A stretch of DNA of 6,499 nt from Anaerolineae bacterium (GCA_016213455.1 JACRAG010000454.1:1-6499), one strand, 5' to 3'; shown: positions 1-5,954, counted from the first letter of the stretch. The notes: generated by a model not told the origin, from the letters alone. Program-made: numbers and translations.

Positions 1-232
1 TCCAGGGCCATCGGATCCCCAAAACAAAGGTGCGCACCCGTTCGCGCGCATGCCACATCCAAAAGCCCCCGCCCAACGACCAGATCAACACCAGACCGGC
101 GCCCATAAAGATCACCGCCCGTGCGTTGGGCGGCATGAAAACAACAGCCATCACCAACATGAACAGCGTGGTCACCACCGTCCAGCCAGTCAGCAAACGG
201 ATGAAATTGCCGGATGTCAGCAACTTACGCAC
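1..232 (-). CDS. Membrane protein, N-terminal part (truncated by window edge)
   Basis: An open reading frame on the minus strand reaches the left edge without a stop; about 77 residues are visible. It has a basic N-terminus (MRKLLTSG) and two hydrophobic segments, roughly residues 14-34 (around TTLFMLVMAVVF) and 39-60 (around MGAGLVLIWSLGGGFW), joined by a short PPNAR turn, then a basic stretch HARERVR. This looks like an integral membrane protein with at least two helices. The GTG at 232 was chosen because GGAAAGGA lies about 7 nt upstream. The frame is open back to a GTG at 265, which lacks a usable ribosome site, and a TGA lies just before that. It follows the kinase gene by about 50 nt on the same strand, so the two are probably co-transcribed. 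I do not recognise the family. Confidence 0.6.
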   Translation of the reverse strand, partial: MRKLLTSGNFIRLLTGWTVVTTLFMLVMAVVFMPPNARAVIFMGAGLVLIWSLGGGFWMWHARERVRTFVLGIRWPW

Positions 233-283
233 GAATGGATCCTTTCCCAACTCTGCAACCCCCACCCTGGTCGATCAGCGCTG

Positions 284-817
284 TTATGGGATCGCCAGGA
301 TCGCCGCCGTGACATCTTCCAGGCGCATGGAGGTGGTATCCAGCATCCGCCAGCCATCCGCCAGCAATTCCGGCTGCGCCGCCCGCAGATTCTGATACAC
401 ATCCCGGATCCCCTCATCCAGCAAAAGCCGGAAGGGATCATCACCGGCGCGGCGGAAATTGCGCTGATGTGCCTCATCCTGGCTGGGGAATAAAACCACC
501 TTCACCACATCCGGGTGACCGCGCAAAACCTGGTACTCCGCACAGTAGTGCGGATCGAAAAAATCATCCACCACAACAGCGAACCCTGCCTGGTGATAAT
601 CCAGCGCCATGCGAATCACATTCGTCCGCGCCAACCCGACCTGCTCCACCAGCGCCGCGCTCCAGGTGGTGCTAGGCATCGCCATATCCGAAACCACCAT
701 GTGCCGGATGGTGTCAACAGGGATATGAATGCTTCGGGGGAAGGATTCCGCGACAGCCCGGCTGGTGGTGCTTTTACCAACGGCAGGTGCGCCAACAATC
801 AAGAATATGGGGGGCAT
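284..817 (-). CDS. P-loop kinase / AAA-family ATPase (zeta-toxin/CPT-like fold), 177 aa
   Basis: A small soluble P-loop NTPase. Residues 9-16 form a canonical Walker A (GAPAVGKS) directly after a hydrophobic first strand (IFLIV). A second hydrophobic strand ending in two acids (FAVVVDDFF, 79-87) fits Walker B. D35 in HIPVDTIRHM sits where zeta-toxin and chloramphenicol-phosphotransferase-like kinases place a substrate-contacting acid. The RNFRRAGDD stretch (119-127) resembles an arginine-bearing lid. The length suits a stand-alone small-molecule kinase. The frame could extend 10 codons further upstream, but the ATG at 817 has AGGAG 6-7 nt before it and is preferred. No antitoxin-like partner is visible; the downstream gene is a membrane protein, so a toxin role is not supported. 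The substrate is unknown. Confidence 0.85.
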   Translation of the reverse strand: MPPIFLIVGAPAVGKSTTSRAVAESFPRSIHIPVDTIRHMVVSDMAMPSTTWSAALVEQVGLARTNVIRMALDYHQAGFAVVVDDFFDPHYCAEYQVLRGHPDVVKVVLFPSQDEAHQRNFRRAGDDPFRLLLDEGIRDVYQNLRAAQPELLADGWRMLDTTSMRLEDVTAAILAIP

Positions 818-831
818 GATGGACTCCTGAG

Positions 832-882
832 TGATTTGACGATACATCCGGCTGGCAGGAATGTTCCGCAGCCGTCAAATCA
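832..882. repeat. Nested inverted repeat in the kinase leader
   Basis: A perfect 10-bp inverted repeat, TGATTTGACG (832-841) and CGTCAAATCA (873-882), encloses an inner dyad: GGCTG (850-854) pairs with CAGCC (869-873), and GGAA (858-861) pairs with TTCC (864-867). The right outer arm touches the -10 box of the kinase promoter, and the left arm ends just before the ribosome site. It could act as an operator dyad on DNA. As RNA only part of the outer stem would be transcribed from the predicted start. No T-run follows on either side, so a standard intrinsic terminator is unlikely. Confidence 0.55.
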
Positions 883-910
883 TTATAAGGACATCCCCAC
901 CGGCGGGCAA
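882..910 (-). promoter_or_regulatory. Sigma70-like promoter for the kinase gene
   Basis: Minus strand: TTGCCC (905-910) and a perfect TATAAT (882-887) are separated by 17 bp. The -35 matches the TTGACA consensus at 4 of 6 bases. The predicted transcript start is near 875, giving a leader of roughly 58 nt before the kinase ATG. Confidence 0.6.
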
Positions 911-941
911 GCAATTTGGATAAACTAACTCTCTTTTGCGT

Positions 942-1745
942 TCAGTCTTTGTGTTGCGCCAGGAACTCCCGCAAAATCCGGTTGAACTGCTGTGGATTGT
1001 CCATGTTGGCGCAGTGCCCGGCTGCCGGAATGACTGCCAGCCGGCTGCCAGCTGCGCGGGCATGCCAGATGTGCGCATGCTCCACCACCACCGGCTGGTC
1101 ATGTTCGCCCACCAGAATAAAGAGCGGTTGTGCAATATGCCTGGGCGTGCGATCCAACACCTTGCTCATACCCGGCATCACCTGAAACGAACGCCGGGTG
1201 AAATGCCGGGTTGACTGGTAGAAAAGCTCACGCTCTGCGTCCACAATATTGGTCTTACTCACCACATAGCGGCGGAAGCGCTCCATGGAAAAGAGAACCA
1301 GAAACAACCAGCGCACCATTTCGAAGCGCTGTGTCTTGTCAATTTGTGAATTGTCGCCGAAGATGCTGTAACCGCCGGTGACCGTCACCGAGCGCACCTG
1401 CTCCGGGAAGCGGTCGGCGGTGTATTGGGCCAGCAGCGATCCGAGCGACACACCCACCAGGTGTGCCTGTTGGTGGCCCTCCTGCGTTATCAATTGGGCA
1501 ATCAGATCTGCCGTTTTCTCAATCGTTACCGGCGCACCGTTCACCTGCGATCGGCCATGACCAAGCATATCCACCGCGACAACATGGTAATCTGCGGCGA
1601 ATTCGTCCATCTGGTGGTGAAAACAGGTATGGTCGCCAAATGCCGGATGAATGAAAACCACCATCGGCCGCCCAGGGTCGCCCTGGGTGTAATAATGCAG
1701 GGCATACCCATCCTGCGGGATTGTTTTTTCTTGCACGGCGTTCAT
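942..1745 (-). CDS. Alpha/beta-hydrolase fold protein, 267 aa
   Basis: A serine hydrolase of the alpha/beta fold. The catalytic triad can be read: Ser100 in the nucleophile elbow GVSLG, Asp216 in LVGEHDQPV, and His244 in PAAGHCANMDNP. The oxyanion-hole region is HPAFGD (33-38), a variant of the usual HGxxG. DMLGHGRS (59-66) is the typical strand-4 motif of esterases and C-C hydrolases of this class. Residues about 135-200 form the variable cap. Length is normal for the family and no signal peptide is seen, so it is cytoplasmic. The start is the ATG at 1745, which overlaps the padR stop (ATGA) and has AAGGA about 8 nt upstream, so translation is probably coupled. The frame upstream of this ATG lies inside padR. 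Substrate cannot be read from sequence; esterase, lactonase or detoxifying hydrolase are all possible. Confidence 0.9.
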   Translation of the reverse strand: MNAVQEKTIPQDGYALHYYTQGDPGRPMVVFIHPAFGDHTCFHHQMDEFAADYHVVAVDMLGHGRSQVNGAPVTIEKTADLIAQLITQEGHQQAHLVGVSLGSLLAQYTADRFPEQVRSVTVTGGYSIFGDNSQIDKTQRFEMVRWLFLVLFSMERFRRYVVSKTNIVDAERELFYQSTRHFTRRSFQVMPGMSKVLDRTPRHIAQPLFILVGEHDQPVVVEHAHIWHARAAGSRLAVIPAAGHCANMDNPQQFNRILREFLAQHKD

Positions 1746-2284
1746 GATTTTTGTCCTTCGCGTAATTGATCCAGTAAATTTTCGTACCATTGAATATTGA
1801 AAGCATAGTAATCGCGGCCAAACGCCAGGGTGTACCGTTGAAATTCAGCCACTTCTTCCAGTCTTGCCTCCACCTGTACGGCAGAGGCTTGCTGGAACAG
1901 GACATCTAGCGCCGCCTGGGTCTGGCGCAGATGGTTCAGGTGGGTTTCCAGCACACGCAGACGGTCGGCGGCAGGCATCATGCCCATAAAAAACAGGCGC
2001 GTCAACGCCGGTTCTTTGACCTTCTCCGCTGGAATGGCGGAAACCAGCCAACCCTGAAAAGCCTGCTGTCCTGCATCGGTTAGGCTGAAGATCTTCTTAT
2101 TACGGCCTTTTTCGACCCGCTGTTCGGCCGTCACCCAGCCATTTTCCAGCATTCGAGACAGGGTGGCATTCAAGCTGCCAAAACTGGCGCTGTAAAACAA
2201 CGAGATCGAACGCTCGAGGATCTTGTTGAGCTCATACAGGCTCATGGGACGCAGGGCGAGCAAGCCAAGCAGGACGAATTCCAT
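1742..2284 (-). CDS. PadR-family transcriptional regulator, 180 aa
   Basis: The N-terminal ~85 residues form a PadR winged helix: an opening hydrophobic helix (EFVLLGLLALRPMSLYEL), a middle region with FGSLNATLSRMLENGWV where PadR proteins place the recognition helix, and a basic wing (RVEKGRNKKIFSLTDAG). The second half (about 95-180) is a helical, coiled-coil-like dimerisation region as in the longer PadR subfamily (PadR_C/Vir type). The start is the ATG at 2284, with AAAGG about 8 nt upstream; a GTG 9 nt further upstream overlaps that ribosome site. It overlaps the hydrolase gene by 4 nt and is divergent from the DUF1800 gene. It probably represses its own operon through the promoter dyad just upstream. 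The inducer is unknown. Confidence 0.93.
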   Translation of the reverse strand: MEFVLLGLLALRPMSLYELNKILERSISLFYSASFGSLNATLSRMLENGWVTAEQRVEKGRNKKIFSLTDAGQQAFQGWLVSAIPAEKVKEPALTRLFFMGMMPAADRLRVLETHLNHLRQTQAALDVLFQQASAVQVEARLEEVAEFQRYTLAFGRDYYAFNIQWYENLLDQLREGQKS

Positions 2285-2301
2285 TAATATCACCTTTCGT
2301 T

Positions 2302-2322
2302 ATATATCTAATAGTAATATAT
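2302..2322. promoter_or_regulatory. AT-rich dyad over the padR -10, candidate PadR operator
   Basis: ATATAT (2302-2307) and ATATAT (2317-2322) are self-complementary arms spaced by 9 bp and cover the -10 box of the padR promoter. PadR-type repressors commonly bind short spaced dyads overlapping their own promoter. That this is the operator is inferred from position and symmetry. Simple AT richness could also produce it. Confidence 0.4.
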
Positions 2323-2339
2323 TTTCTATTAACTGTCAA
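2311..2339 (-). promoter_or_regulatory. Sigma70-like promoter for padR-hydrolase operon
   Basis: Minus strand: a perfect TTGACA (2334-2339), a 17-bp spacer, and TACTAT (2311-2316; 5 of 6 against TATAAT). The predicted start is near 2304, leaving a leader of about 20 nt that contains the AAAGG ribosome site. This is the strongest promoter signal in the window. Confidence 0.75.
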
Positions 2340-2365
2340 CCTGTCCATTTAACCTTTTTTCGCAC

Positions 2366-2429
2366 TTCCATATAGAATTTCCATGTAGTTTTATCCGGCA
2401 ATCATGCTGAGAAGTACTTCCCACCTCAG
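2366..2429. repeat. Short direct and inverted repeats upstream of the DUF1800 promoter
   Basis: An imperfect direct repeat TTCCATATAG (2366-2375) and TTCCATGTAG (2379-2388) has a 13-bp period. It is followed by a perfect palindrome GAAGTACTTC (2411-2420), and by CTGAG (2407-2411) facing CTCAG (2425-2429). All lie just upstream of the extended -10, where regulator binding sites would be expected. No regulator can be assigned. Confidence 0.3.
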
Positions 2430-2442
2430 ATGTCGAGCAAGC

Positions 2443-2451
2443 TGATATAAT
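2443..2451 (+). promoter_or_regulatory. Extended -10 promoter for the DUF1800-DUF1501 operon
   Basis: TGATATAAT matches the extended -10 form TGnTATAAT exactly. No good -35 is found at 16-18 bp, as is usual for extended -10 promoters. The predicted start is near 2458, with a leader of about 65 nt. A weaker alternative lies upstream: TTAACC (2349-2354) with TATAGA (2371-2376). Confidence 0.5.
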
Positions 2452-2523
2452 ATCTCTAATATTTCCAGATTACACGTACAAAATAAACCATCGCAAACAG
2501 TCTCTTTCAGAGGAGTCGTGTTC

Positions 2524-4068
2524 ATGCAATTTCAGCAGACTAACCTCTCCCTTCCCGCTTTGGCCGTCATAACCATTAATCGCGCCGCTTACGGCCCGCA
2601 GCCCGGCGTTTTCGATTACGCCACCTTCAATGCCATGCCCGGCAACAGTGATGCTGAAAAATTGGCGGCTTTTGTCGATTGGCAGCTCTATCCAGAGGCT
2701 ATCGACGACAGCCCTTGCAATGGCCGCATAGCCGCTGCCGGGCTTTCCACGCTCAATAAAAGTTTGCCACAGTTGTGGGCCGATCATCACGAGGCGCCCA
2801 ATGCCGACCGTACCCTGCCGGTTGAAGATGTGCGGTCTGCGGCCTTCTTGCGCGCAATCTATAGCCAAAGGCAGCTATACGAAGTCATGGTCAACTTCTG
2901 GCACAACCATTTTAATATTTACGCCTGGGATTATGCTTATGCCAGCTCGACTTGGGTGCACTACGACAGGGATGTAATTCGACCCAATGCATTGGGCAAT
3001 TTTCGCACATTGCTGGGCGCAGTAGCAAAAAGTCCGGCCATGCTCTTTTACCTGGACAACTACATTAACCAATCCGGAGGGCCTAATGAGAACTGGGCTC
3101 GAGAGGTCTTCGAACTTCATACCCTCGGCGCAGAAAACTATCTGGGCGTGATGCACCAGGGGGATGTTCCGGGTTATCCTTCATCACCGGTTGGCTACGT
3201 TGACGAGGACGTTTATGAAGCTACGCGCTGTTTCACCGGCTGGCGTGTCGCCGACGGCGAGTGGCCCCTGCCAGCCAACATCAACAATGGGGAATTTTAT
3301 TATTACGACCAGTGGCACGACCGCTTCCAAAAGACGGTCCTCGGTTCATTGATATTTGCCAACGGTGCAGCTATGACTGACGGCGAACACGTTCTGGATC
3401 TGCTGACCAATCACCAGGGAACATCGCGTTTTATCGCACGCAAATTGTGCCGCCGTCTGATCGCCGACAATCCACCACAAAACGTAGTCGATGCCGCTGC
3501 AGCCGAGTTCTACGCCAATCGGGCTGCCCCAGATCAACTCAAACGCGTTATCCGCGTCATTCTTCTCTCACCCGAATTTGCCTCTACGTGGGGCGAGAAA
3601 ATCAAGACCCCCTTTGAGGTTGCCGTCGGTATGCTGCGCGGATTGAATGCAGAATTCAACCCGGTCAATGAATGGTGGTGGAATTACGATGACATGCAGC
3701 AGTCACTCTTTGAACGTCGTCCACCAGACGGCTACCCGGATGAGCGTGCCGGCTGGGTCAACTCGACCGCATTCCTCTCGCGCTGGCAAATGTCGCTCTC
3801 CATTACAGAGAATTGGATCGACCAGTGCGTCACCAACCCGCTCGGTCTCACACCAGGCAGTCTCAGAACTGCCAATGCCATTGTAGATTTCTGGATCGAG
3901 CGTCTGCTTGGCCGTCCAATGTTTACCCCCGACCAGCGCAAACGCATTGTTGACTTCATGCGTGGCCCTTATACTGCCTCCTTTGAACTCAGCCCAACTT
4001 ACATCGCCGACCACATCGCTCGCATGGTTGCTCTGATCTTAATGTCGCCCGACTTCCAGCTACGTTAA
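2524..4068 (+). CDS. DUF1800 family protein, 514 aa
   Basis: Recognised as DUF1800 from its motif order: VITINRAAYGP (15-25) at the N-terminus, FWHNHF (125-130), the family hallmark NENWAREVFELHTLG (188-202), FTGW (237-240), HDRFQKTVLG (265-274), SRFIARKLCRRL (301-312), KTPFEVAVGMLR (361-372), a PPDGYPDERAGW block (400-411), and the typical end LMSPDFQLR. Length is normal and the frame is intact. The family's biochemical role is not known to me. No signal peptide or membrane helix is visible, although the partner gene encodes a Tat-exported protein. The ATG at 2524 is chosen because AGAGGAG ends 8 nt before it; the GTG at 2518 is too close to that site. It is divergent from padR and 12 nt upstream of the DUF1501 gene, so the two form an operon. 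Confidence 0.93.
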   Translation: MQFQQTNLSLPALAVITINRAAYGPQPGVFDYATFNAMPGNSDAEKLAAFVDWQLYPEAIDDSPCNGRIAAAGLSTLNKSLPQLWADHHEAPNADRTLPVEDVRSAAFLRAIYSQRQLYEVMVNFWHNHFNIYAWDYAYASSTWVHYDRDVIRPNALGNFRTLLGAVAKSPAMLFYLDNYINQSGGPNENWAREVFELHTLGAENYLGVMHQGDVPGYPSSPVGYVDEDVYEATRCFTGWRVADGEWPLPANINNGEFYYYDQWHDRFQKTVLGSLIFANGAAMTDGEHVLDLLTNHQGTSRFIARKLCRRLIADNPPQNVVDAAAAEFYANRAAPDQLKRVIRVILLSPEFASTWGEKIKTPFEVAVGMLRGLNAEFNPVNEWWWNYDDMQQSLFERRPPDGYPDERAGWVNSTAFLSRWQMSLSITENWIDQCVTNPLGLTPGSLRTANAIVDFWIERLLGRPMFTPDQRKRIVDFMRGPYTASFELSPTYIADHIARMVALILMSPDFQLR

Positions 4069-4080
4069 AGGAATCCGGCC

Positions 4081-5478
4081 ATGCCAAAAACCATCTCTCG
4101 TCGTTCTTTTCTGGTTGGTTGCGCCGGTGCGATCGCTGCATTGGCTGGCTCGCGCCTGACCAGTCTGGCTTTCTACGACCCCTCGGCTGAGCCAGCCATT
4201 CCAGTCCCCAACGCCATCAACAGCGCCGAACGTTTGATCGTCGTTTTCCTGCGCGGTGGCTGGGATGCGCTCAATGTCGTACCTCCCATCGCCGGGGAGG
4301 ATCGTGGACACTACGAATCTGCTCGGCCCAGGTTGAAGATACCCGTCAGCGGAGCCGGTGCGGCAATCAACCTGAATGGACAATTTGGGCTGCATCCAGC
4401 CATGGCTCCCCTCTTCCCCTTCTATCAGGCCAAGAAATTGGCCCTGATTCACGCCGTTGGCCTGCAATATGACACGCGCAGCCACTTTGATGCCATGCAG
4501 TACATCGAATTGGGCACACCCGGTTTGAAGACCGCCGGTACAGGCTGGATTACGCGCCACCTGCAGACCGCCTCCAACCTACCGGGAACCCTTTTATTCC
4601 CTGCACTCTCAGCCGGCGGTTCACAGGCCTCCTCCCTGTTGGGGTATAACGATGCCGTAGCAATGAATAATCCCAACAGCTTTCGTCTCAACGGTCACTG
4701 GCAGTACGAGGATGAACAGCGCGCTGCCCTGCGCGACCTTTACACGGGAGACATTTGGCTGCAAACCGCTGGAACAGAGGCGCTCAACATGATCGACACC
4801 ATAGAGAGCACCAATCCAGGCAATTACATCCCCGCCAATGGCGCGGTTTACCCAAACGGATCTTTTGGAGACAACCTCAAGACCATTGCCCAACTGATCA
4901 AAATGCAGATTGGGTTGCATGTTGCCACCGTGGATCTGGGCGGGTGGGACACTCACGAACAACAGGGGGATGGCTCAACCGGCTATTTTGCTACCAACTT
5001 ACTTACCCCACTTGCTCAAGGGTTGGCTGCCTTCTATAAGGACTTGGACGGCGGTTGTGGATCCAACTTTATCAAACGCACAACCGTGATTGTTATGAGT
5101 GAATTTGGCAGGCGATTGAAGGAAAACGCAAATCGCGGCACCGACCACGGTCACGGCAGTGTCATGCTCGCGTTGGGTGGGACGGTCAAGGGAGGCGCTG
5201 TCTATGGTCAGTGGCCCGGGTTGAACAACGCCAACCTTTACGACGGAGCTGATCTGGCAATCACCACAGACTACCGCCGCATCTTAAGCGAAATTCTCAC
5301 CCGCCGATTGGGAAATTTCAACCTGTCAGCTATCTTTCCTGGCTATACCAACTATGCACCACTGGACTTCCTGCTCAATGCTTACCCCGACCCCACTCCC
5401 ATCCCGCCCGGGCTAGACAAGAAGACCTTCCTCCCAGCCATCAACGCACCAGGGGCGTCAGATAACTTGTGTCCATGA
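4081..5478 (+). CDS. DUF1501 family protein with Tat signal, 465 aa
   Basis: The N-terminus carries a twin-arginine signal, SRRSFLVG (6-13), followed by a hydrophobic stretch to about residue 30 (GAIAALAG...LTSLAF), so it should be exported folded. The mature part shows DUF1501 motifs in order: IVVFLRGGWDALN (53-65), LHPAM (104-108), HAVGLQYDTRSHFDAMQY (124-141), GTGWITRHL (153-161), VDLGGWDTHEQQG (284-296), VIVMSEFGRRLKENA (336-350), GTDHGHGSVMLALGG (353-367) and ITTDYRRILSEIL (394-406). As I recall, the family belongs to the alkaline-phosphatase/sulfatase superfamily. D62, D290/H292, E341, D355, H356 and H358 would suit metal ligands, but this assignment is inferred. The C-terminus has a Pro-rich linker (PDPTPIPPG) and KKTFLPAINAP. 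The ATG at 4081 has AAAGGA 8 nt upstream. It probably works with DUF1800; substrate unknown. Confidence 0.93.
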   Translation: MPKTISRRSFLVGCAGAIAALAGSRLTSLAFYDPSAEPAIPVPNAINSAERLIVVFLRGGWDALNVVPPIAGEDRGHYESARPRLKIPVSGAGAAINLNGQFGLHPAMAPLFPFYQAKKLALIHAVGLQYDTRSHFDAMQYIELGTPGLKTAGTGWITRHLQTASNLPGTLLFPALSAGGSQASSLLGYNDAVAMNNPNSFRLNGHWQYEDEQRAALRDLYTGDIWLQTAGTEALNMIDTIESTNPGNYIPANGAVYPNGSFGDNLKTIAQLIKMQIGLHVATVDLGGWDTHEQQGDGSTGYFATNLLTPLAQGLAAFYKDLDGGCGSNFIKRTTVIVMSEFGRRLKENANRGTDHGHGSVMLALGGTVKGGAVYGQWPGLNNANLYDGADLAITTDYRRILSEILTRRLGNFNLSAIFPGYTNYAPLDFLLNAYPDPTPIPPGLDKKTFLPAINAPGASDNLCP

Positions 5479-5506
5479 CAGCAATCCAGCAGCCATAAGT
5501 GGTCGA

Positions 5507-5725
5507 GTTATTCCGCGCCGGTCAGGCTGGTGATTACCGAGTTTAGGCTCTATTCGACCCGCTGCTCAGTCGTCACCCAACCATTTTCCAGCATTCGAGT
5601 CAGGGTGGCATTCAGGCTGCCAAAACTGGCGCTGTAAAACAACGAGTTCGAGCGCTTGTGGATCTTGTAAATCTAGACAACCTTATGGGACGCAGCGTGA
5701 GCAATCCAGGCAGGACGAATTGCAG
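5507..5725 (-). pseudogene. Decayed partial copy of the padR gene (5' third)
   Basis: This minus-strand stretch aligns with about the first 73 codons of the intact padR gene at 2065-2284. In the core, 5553-5667 against 2111-2225, I count about 10 mismatches in 115 positions. The coding frame is destroyed: the start ATG aligns with CTG at 5725, one base is missing near 5667-5672 (frameshift around codon 20), and lysine 59-60 of the wing aligns with TAG at 5550-5552. Similarity falls to about 57% left of 5553 and fades near 5507, before the C-terminal half. Right of 5725 weak similarity continues through the old leader and -10 region, but the promoter is lost. It lies in the same orientation as the intact gene, between the DUF1501 gene and the ABC exporter gene. 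Not expected to make protein. Confidence 0.85.
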
Positions 5726-5878
5726 GAATAAACCTATTCGCTATAGTTCTAACAACAATACAAACGATGAGAACGTCCTGGTAAATAATGCCGAATGAAA
5801 ATGGTTTGAAATATCATGAGGCAGAACATGGGATGCTCGCCGGTCAGGTCGGTCTATCACGAATGGGCCAGGCCTCCA
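5726..5878. other. Intergenic stretch, nothing recognised
   Basis: Apart from weak similarity of 5726-5755 to the padR leader and promoter (2285-2315), no gene, promoter or repeat can be supported here. A short plus-strand frame beginning at 5788 has no ribosome site and runs into the ABC gene antisense. Confidence 0.5.
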
Positions 5879-5909
5879 GCCCAAATGGTCTGTGTGTGTT
5901 CCATTGGGC
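5879..5909. repeat. Second inverted repeat overlapping the terminator hairpin
   Basis: GCCCAAATGG (5879-5888) pairs with CCATTGGGC (5901-5909) with one bulged A and a 12-nt loop rich in TG. It shares 5907-5909 with the 12-bp stem, so the two full hairpins cannot form at once. Confidence 0.45.
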
Positions 5910-5945
5910 CGGGATGCCTTTTCCCCATCCTTTGGCATCCCGGCC
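5907..5945 (-). terminator. Strong hairpin after the ABC exporter gene, probable terminator
   Basis: A perfect 12-bp inverted repeat, GGCCGGGATGCC (5907-5918) and GGCATCCCGGCC (5934-5945), has a 15-nt loop and starts 9 nt past the ABC stop codon. The position fits a transcription terminator. There is no T-run after the stem on either strand, so it would be a non-canonical terminator or an mRNA 3'-end stabilising structure. Confidence 0.5.
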
Positions 5946-5954
5946 TCCTAAAGT

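Noticed and set aside
30..493. Plus-strand open frames at 30-395 and 50-493
   Set aside because: They are antisense to the kinase and membrane-protein genes, lack ribosome sites, and have a composition (many Arg, Pro, His and Gln residues) typical of shadow frames.
284..817. Kinase as the toxin of a zeta-type toxin-antitoxin pair
   Set aside because: No small antitoxin gene lies upstream or downstream; the neighbour is a membrane protein.
2502..2512. Small CTCT-TTC-AGAG hairpin beside the DUF1800 ribosome site
   Set aside because: The 4-bp stem with a 3-nt loop is too weak to claim as a regulatory structure.
2470..2868. Minus-strand frame of 132 codons opposite the start of DUF1800
   Set aside because: It lies opposite the well-supported DUF1800 gene, has no recognisable domain, and would cover the DUF1800 promoter leader.
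4060..4962. Minus-strand frames of 80-166 codons inside DUF1501
   Set aside because: The sense strand encodes a clear Tat signal and DUF1501 motifs with its own ribosome site; the antisense frames show none.
5479..5510. Intrinsic terminator directly after DUF1501
   Set aside because: No stem followed by a T-run could be found between the stop codon and the padR relic.
5516..5848. 11-bp direct repeat CGCCGGTCAGG at 5516-5526 and 5838-5848 around the padR relic
   Set aside because: It is short and GC-rich with no other mobile-element feature nearby. The left copy is partly explained by padR homology, so it is not convincing as a target-site duplication.
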